Assembly: GCA_041685045.1 (NCBI GenBank)
Contig: JAWLGP010000002.1
Span: 227,846 to 291,845 of the forward strand
DNA: 64,000 nucleotides
Direction of reading: 5' to 3'
DNA from: Thiohalomonas sp041685045
GTDB lineage: Bacteria > Pseudomonadota > Gammaproteobacteria > Thiohalomonadales > Thiohalomonadaceae
In this document: one piece after another, positions 60,673 through 64,000 of the stretch
Layout: each line of letters starts with the position of its first letter
How positions within the stretch are numbered: position 1 is the first letter of the stretch
The notes under the pieces: model-generated
Databases searched by the model: none
What the model was told of the DNA's origin: nothing
What the model saw: only the letters and a program-made list of their open reading frames with translations
Translations under genes and position numbers: made by a program

Positions 60673-60963
60673 ATGATGGAGATTCGCAAAACGGATGTGT
60701 ATGCCAAGTGGCTCAACGGCCTGCGGGACATTCGGGCTCGTGCCCGTATTCTCGTGAGAGTTGAACGTTTGGCTGCGGGACATGCAGGAGACGCCGAACC
60801 CATCGGAGAAGGAGTCTCTGAATTGCGAATCAACTATGGTCCCGGCTACCGGGTCTACTACAAACAGCAAGGAAGAGAGCTGGTGATCTTGTTGGCTGGT
60901 GGTGGCAAAGGCAGCCAATCGAGAGACATTAAGACGGCTCTACGGCTTGCTCGTAATCTGTAG
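60673..60963 (+). CDS. RelE/HigB-type toxin
   Basis: A 96-residue toxin of the RelE/ParE superfamily, predicted mRNA-interferase type: KWLNGLRDIRARARILVRVERL, VSELRINYGPGYRVYYKQQG and LLAGGGKGSQSRDIKTALRLA are the usual family blocks. Start ATG at 60673 or the next codon. The antitoxin follows 11 bases downstream, the order seen in HigBA-type modules. It lies between the nif cluster and the integron integrase. Confidence 0.9.
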   Translation: MMEIRKTDVYAKWLNGLRDIRARARILVRVERLAAGHAGDAEPIGEGVSELRINYGPGYRVYYKQQGRELVILLAGGGKGSQSRDIKTALRLARNL

Positions 60964-60974
60964 GGAATCCCTCC

Positions 60975-61325
60975 ATGAAAAAGACAGCAACTTCCCGCTA
61001 CGACGTGGCCGAGCATCTGCGTACTCCTGAAGAAATGGCCGCCTATCTAGAAGCATGCCTGGAAGAGGCGGACGGTGATGCTGCGTTTATAGCCAAAGCC
61101 CTTGGAGACATTGCGCGAGCCAAAGGTATGTCTCAAGTCGCTCGTGACGCAGGCGTTTCACGGGAAAGCCTTTACAAAGCGCTTTCCGGGGAGAGGTCTC
61201 CCAGCTTCGACACGATTCTCAAGGTGGTGGCGGCGTTAGGTATCAGGCTCCATGCCGAGCCGTCGTATATCGCAAATCATGCCCAACAAGGCGGTCCAAC
61301 AGACGCTCGTCCTTCGCGCGGTTGA
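60975..61325 (+). CDS. HTH-type antitoxin
   Basis: A 116-residue antitoxin. SRYDVAEHLRTPEEMAAYLEA and GDAAFIAKALGDIARAKGM are typical of the addiction-module antidote family, followed by the helix-turn-helix SQVARDAGVSRESLYKALSGERSPSF. The C-terminal 20 residues are variable. It would neutralise the toxin and repress the shared promoter. The stretch 61326-61512 beyond it shows no gene. Confidence 0.9.
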   Translation: MKKTATSRYDVAEHLRTPEEMAAYLEACLEEADGDAAFIAKALGDIARAKGMSQVARDAGVSRESLYKALSGERSPSFDTILKVVAALGIRLHAEPSYIANHAQQGGPTDARPSRG

Positions 61326-61512
61326 GCGCAGGCGATGCTCACGATATCATGGTCTCAAGCCGGTTTCTGCCGCTTGCGATGGCCGCTTCAAACCTTTAAA
61401 TTCGATGGAAATCACTTGAAGCGGCCTGCACAACGACAGGCCGCCACCCGCGGGCACAGCAATGGACATTGCCATGGAATCCGGCTGCCGGCACCAGCAT
61501 TCGAACTTCGGT

Positions 61513-62547
61513 TTAGGCGGCACCGCTTTGCGGCGGCTGCCCCGCCGGACGAGGCAGCGCAACCAACATATCGACCGGGCTCCTGACGGCCGAACTCCCT
61601 CGCTGCAGCACGTGCGTGTAGATCTGCGTCGTCTTCACGTCGCGGTGCCCCATCAACTCCTGAACCGTGCGGATATCGTAGTTCGCCTCCAGCAGGTGCG
61701 TCGCGAAGCTGTGACGCAGGGTGTGTGGCGTCGCGCGTTTGGTTATCTCCGCTGCTTGCACTGCGGCCCGAAAGGCTTTCTGGACCGGGCTCGGTGCGAT
61801 GTGATGGCGCTTGATACGCCCCGAGTACGGGTCTCGGGCGCGCTGGGTCGAAGGAAACAGGTACCACCAGCCCAACTCGAACGAAGCGTTCGGATACTTG
61901 CGGGCCAGCGCGTCCGGCAACGAAACCTCCCCAAAGCCATCGGCGAGGTCCGCCTCCCGAACCCAGCGGGTCCATCCGATCTGACGGTGCAGTGGCTCTT
62001 TGAGCGACTCCGGCAGAGGTACGAAGCGGTCCTTGGCGCCCTTGCCATTGCGAACGAGGACCTGGCCGAACCCAAAGTCCAGGTCCTGAATGCGCAGGCG
62101 CAGACACTCCATCAGGCGGAGACCGCTTCCATACATCAGACCCGCCATCAGCTGGTACTGGCCATCGAGCCGGAGCAACACGCTCTCCACCTCTTTTCGC
62201 GTCAGCACCACCGGGATGCACTCCGACCTCTTGGCGCGGACCACGTCCTCAATCCAGCCGAGCTCCATCTCCAGTACCTGCTTGTAGAGAAAGAGCAGGG
62301 CGCTGAGCGCCTGATTTTGAGTGGACGCAGAAACCCGACGCTCCACTGCCAAGTGCGACAGAAAGCGTTCGACCTCCTCTTTTCCCATTTCACGGGGATG
62401 GCGTTTACCGGAAAACAGGATGAAGAACCGGATCCAGTACGTGTATGCCTGCTCCGTCCGGTAACTGTAATTCAAACGGCGGATCCGGTTACGTACCTGG
62501 CTCATGAGGCGCGGCGGCCGGCCCCTGCTCGGTGCACTGTCGTCCAT
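61513..62547 (-). CDS. intI: Integron integrase
   Basis: A 344-residue tyrosine recombinase. MSQVRNRIRRLNYSYRTEQAYTYWIRFFILFSGKRHP matches the SAM-like N-terminal domain of integron integrases. Catalytic residues: Arg in GSGLRLMECLRLRI, His-Arg in HTLRHSFATHLLEA, His in MGHRDVKTT and Tyr in QIYTHV. The integron-specific insert is present (YLFPSTQRARDPYSG then IKRHHI). Length is like IntI1 (337). It is transcribed away from the cassette array, as in most integrons, with a LexA-like site in its promoter region. Confidence 0.96.
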   Translation of the reverse strand: MDDSAPSRGRPPRLMSQVRNRIRRLNYSYRTEQAYTYWIRFFILFSGKRHPREMGKEEVERFLSHLAVERRVSASTQNQALSALLFLYKQVLEMELGWIEDVVRAKRSECIPVVLTRKEVESVLLRLDGQYQLMAGLMYGSGLRLMECLRLRIQDLDFGFGQVLVRNGKGAKDRFVPLPESLKEPLHRQIGWTRWVREADLADGFGEVSLPDALARKYPNASFELGWWYLFPSTQRARDPYSGRIKRHHIAPSPVQKAFRAAVQAAEITKRATPHTLRHSFATHLLEANYDIRTVQELMGHRDVKTTQIYTHVLQRGSSAVRSPVDMLVALPRPAGQPPQSGAA

Positions 62548-62579
62548 AGTGGCAGTCCTTTATCGCTTACGATTGGTGC

Positions 62580-62595
62580 GTGTATATATTTACAC
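62580..62595 (-). promoter_or_regulatory. LexA-like operator upstream of intI
   Basis: GTGTATATATTTACAC is a dyad close to the proteobacterial SOS box CTGT-N8-ACAG, with C/G swapped at the outer bases. It lies 33 bp upstream of the integrase start. SOS control of integron integrases is established for several species; binding here is inferred. Confidence 0.55.
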
Positions 62596-62643
62596 CTATT
62601 GCGCCCGAGGCACAAGTCAATGGGGCACGCCGAACTACTGGTG

Positions 62644-62814
62644 GTTATGCGTTCGCAGACTGCATATTGCGTTTACGCGGCGGCGAGACGTATAAACGCC
62701 GAGTCGAATGAGGGGGAATCCTTGCAAGTCTCGGAATTGCCGTAGAATATGGCAACGGTAAACGATTCGTCGGCGGCGTTTATGTGCGGCGAAACGCCGA
62801 CTTGTAGTTAGGCT
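62644..62814. other. attI region of the integron
   Basis: The GTTRRRY core GTTAGGC at 62808-62814 marks the junction between the attI side and the first cassette. A second core-like GTTATGC lies at 62644-62650. Between them an inverted repeat pairs ATAAACGCC (62692-62700) with GGCGTTTAT (62776-62784). The cassette promoter cannot be placed with confidence. Confidence 0.7.
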
Positions 62815-62823
62815 ACCAGGAAG

Positions 62824-63507
62824 ATGCCGCAAGACTACAGTTCCCTAGAAATCGATCAGATTAGAGCCAAGGACGAAGTGGTCGCCAGTGGCATGATGGA
62901 CGGGAGTCTCGCTGGGATCGACCTTGCTATGCACCTTATCAGACTAGCCAACACGGCTTTCTCAACCGGTTCCGCTGAGGCAGCTGAGCTACTTGAAAAT
63001 TGGGGTCTGAATCCGCCGACAAAGGACGCCTTACATCGAGCCTGGGCCCTGTTTGAACTCCTTTATTCCGGATTCTGGAACAAAGCCGAGAAGGCTTTCG
63101 TTAGCAACACTCGGACCGAGGATGGCCGATTGGCCCTTCTTTATCTTGTAGACGGGCACCACGTCACCCCGGAACCCGGCCGCGGATATATGATGCTTGA
63201 TCTTCCGCCTGAGACGCTAAAGAAATCCCGCGCACAATTGTCTGGCCAAGAGCCATGGCTCGAAGAAGATGAGCTGGCAAAAACACTTGCCGATGCGTTT
63301 CGGAAGTACATAAATGACCAAAGAATCAGAAGCGGAGGCGGCTGGGAACCGGGCTTTGGCCCTGCTCGGGCGGAGGAGCCACGGGGTCCACTGTGGCAGT
63401 CCCTGGAAACATGGCTCGCTAGGGAGGCCCAAAGTCGAGGGCGCCTGTGGCTGGTGCTGAGTGCTGTTGCCGCATTGATTCTGGCGCTTCTTGCACTACT
63501 ACTTTGA
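62824..63507 (+). CDS. Integron cassette 1 protein, unknown, C-terminal membrane anchor
   Basis: A 227-residue protein of no recognised family. The N-terminal 200 residues are soluble and helical (MHLIRLANTAFSTGSAEAAEL; RAWALFELLYSGFWNKAEKAF), with a Gly/Pro-rich stretch GGGWEPGFGPARAEEPRGP. The end is a single helix RLWLVLSAVAALILALLALLL with no residues after it, as in tail-anchored proteins. Base composition is visibly less GC-rich than flanking chromosomal genes. It fills the first cassette, ending two bases before the attC. Confidence 0.8.
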   Translation: MPQDYSSLEIDQIRAKDEVVASGMMDGSLAGIDLAMHLIRLANTAFSTGSAEAAELLENWGLNPPTKDALHRAWALFELLYSGFWNKAEKAFVSNTRTEDGRLALLYLVDGHHVTPEPGRGYMMLDLPPETLKKSRAQLSGQEPWLEEDELAKTLADAFRKYINDQRIRSGGGWEPGFGPARAEEPRGPLWQSLETWLAREAQSRGRLWLVLSAVAALILALLALLL

Positions 63508-63508
63508 A

Positions 63509-63614
63509 GCCTAACAATCGGTTGCACTCCGACCCGCAAAAGCGGCGCTGTTTTGTTCGCACTGTCTGGCACCATCCGGCCGCTTTTACGGGCGGGTGAA
63601 CCGAAACGTTATGC
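63509..63614 (+). other. attC recombination site of cassette 1
   Basis: It begins with the RYYYAAC core GCCTAAC (63509-63515) and ends with the GTTRRRY core GTTATGC (63608-63614), 106 bp in all. The arms are imperfectly complementary: TCGGTT pairs near AACCGA, and GCAAAAGCGGC near GGCCGCTTTTAC, giving the folded single-strand structure IntI recognises. The middle forms the variable loop. Confidence 0.9.
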
Positions 63615-63617
63615 CTT

Positions 63618-63908
63618 ATGAATAGAGCGCAGATATTTCACTTCTTTTCCGGTTTCATCCTCGTTGCCGCATTGGTAGTCGGATACCTTCTTGGAGATTC
63701 GGGCAGAGAGTGGCAGATCGATAGAGTGTTCTTCCTGTTGCATTCAGAGCGGGACGGCAGCACCGTCATGAACATTAAAGTGATGGAGGCTCTACGGGAA
63801 GGGAAGCAAGACGAGGCTCTTCGCGTGTTAGAAATATCGGTTGCCTCCCAGCTCAAATACGAGGGAGTCCGGGCAGAAACCCTAGAGAGGGCAAAGGGCT
63901 ATTGTTAG
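63618..63908 (+). CDS. Integron cassette 2 protein, unknown, N-terminal membrane helix
   Basis: A 96-residue protein starting three bases after the attC core, as is common for cassette genes. One N-terminal helix (IFHFFSGFILVAALVVGYLLG) is followed by a soluble helical part (VFFLLHSERDGSTVMNIKVM and LREGKQDEALRVLEISVASQL, faintly TPR-like). No family is recognised. The attC that should end this cassette is not visible in the last 92 bases of the window. Confidence 0.7.
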   Translation: MNRAQIFHFFSGFILVAALVVGYLLGDSGREWQIDRVFFLLHSERDGSTVMNIKVMEALREGKQDEALRVLEISVASQLKYEGVRAETLERAKGYC

Positions 63909-64000
63909 CGGCTGAGTAAAACCGCGCATAAATGGCGAAGGTTGCGGGCACGGGGGTGGGCGGCATCACTGGGCCTCAGCCAGGGGGGTAGGCTCGACCC

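Noticed and set aside
62644..62808. An additional gene-less cassette between two GTTRRRY cores
   Set aside because: No RYYYAAC partner core is found inside, so the stretch is better described as the attI region.
1..64000. tRNA or rRNA genes
   Set aside because: None was recognised on reading the gaps, but no covariance search could be run.

Overview
The window is high-GC chromosomal DNA from a gammaproteobacterium. The order tgt-yajC-secD-secF, the TamA/TamB pair, a Tad/Flp pilus locus, a DHC/SHP/cytochrome b561 set and a nif fragment (nifB, ferredoxin, nifQ, draG) together suggest a nitrogen-fixing member of a Chromatiales-like lineage. That placement is inference; no rRNA or other marker gene is present.

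Layout. 1-4491: tgt (5' end outside the window), yajC, secD, secF. 4637-14032: an exopolysaccharide-type region with a GT4 glycosyltransferase, an alginate-lyase-like secreted protein, a lipoprotein with Ig-like repeats, a WecA-family transferase with a long C-terminal extension, and galE. Between the last two minus-strand blocks lies a 2.4-kb array of 124-bp tandem repeats interrupted by a 100-N assembly gap. 14282-27263: a receiver-AraC regulator followed by a complete Tad pilus locus (flp, tadV, an AAA+ ATPase, cpaB, cpaC, a lipoprotein, TadG, two TadE, cpaE, cpaF, tadB, tadC, tadD). 27846-35416: tamB, tamA and a histidine kinase. 35749-39727: cytochrome b561, an SHP-like cytochrome, a diheme cytochrome, a PepSY protein and a two-component pair. 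39654-49319: a small protein, ppsA, a CBS-containing site-2 protease, two small unknown proteins, polX, a single-domain response regulator and an ftsH. 49463-55816: a phospholipase D/TVP38 fusion, an EEP-family hydrolase, a DUF3857/transglutaminase membrane protein and a methyltransferase. 56212-60534: nifB behind a NifA/sigma-54 type promoter, ferredoxin, a 40-residue peptide, nifQ and draG. 60673-61325: a toxin-antitoxin pair. 61513-64000: a chromosomal integron with its integrase, a LexA-like operator, an attI region and two cassettes separated by an attC site.

The most unusual signal is in the repeats. Palindromic elements starting GTAGGATG recur at 8961-11346, 40037-40118, 46463-46871 and 55813-56150. 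In four cases the TAG of the element edge is the stop codon of the adjacent gene (ppsA, polX, the response regulator, the methyltransferase). In two cases the tandemly amplified unit carries a copy of the 3' end of the neighbouring gene: the last nine codons and stop of the wecA-like gene in the 124-bp array, and 16 bp of the response-regulator gene in a 187-bp duplication. A different 78-79-bp array sits inside the nif cluster, and inverted TTAATCCTG-type repeats flank three other gaps.

Functionally, the left half is mostly envelope and surface biogenesis (Sec, polysaccharide, pilus, TAM). The middle is redox and signalling. The right half is nitrogenase cofactor synthesis next to a mobile-element platform.
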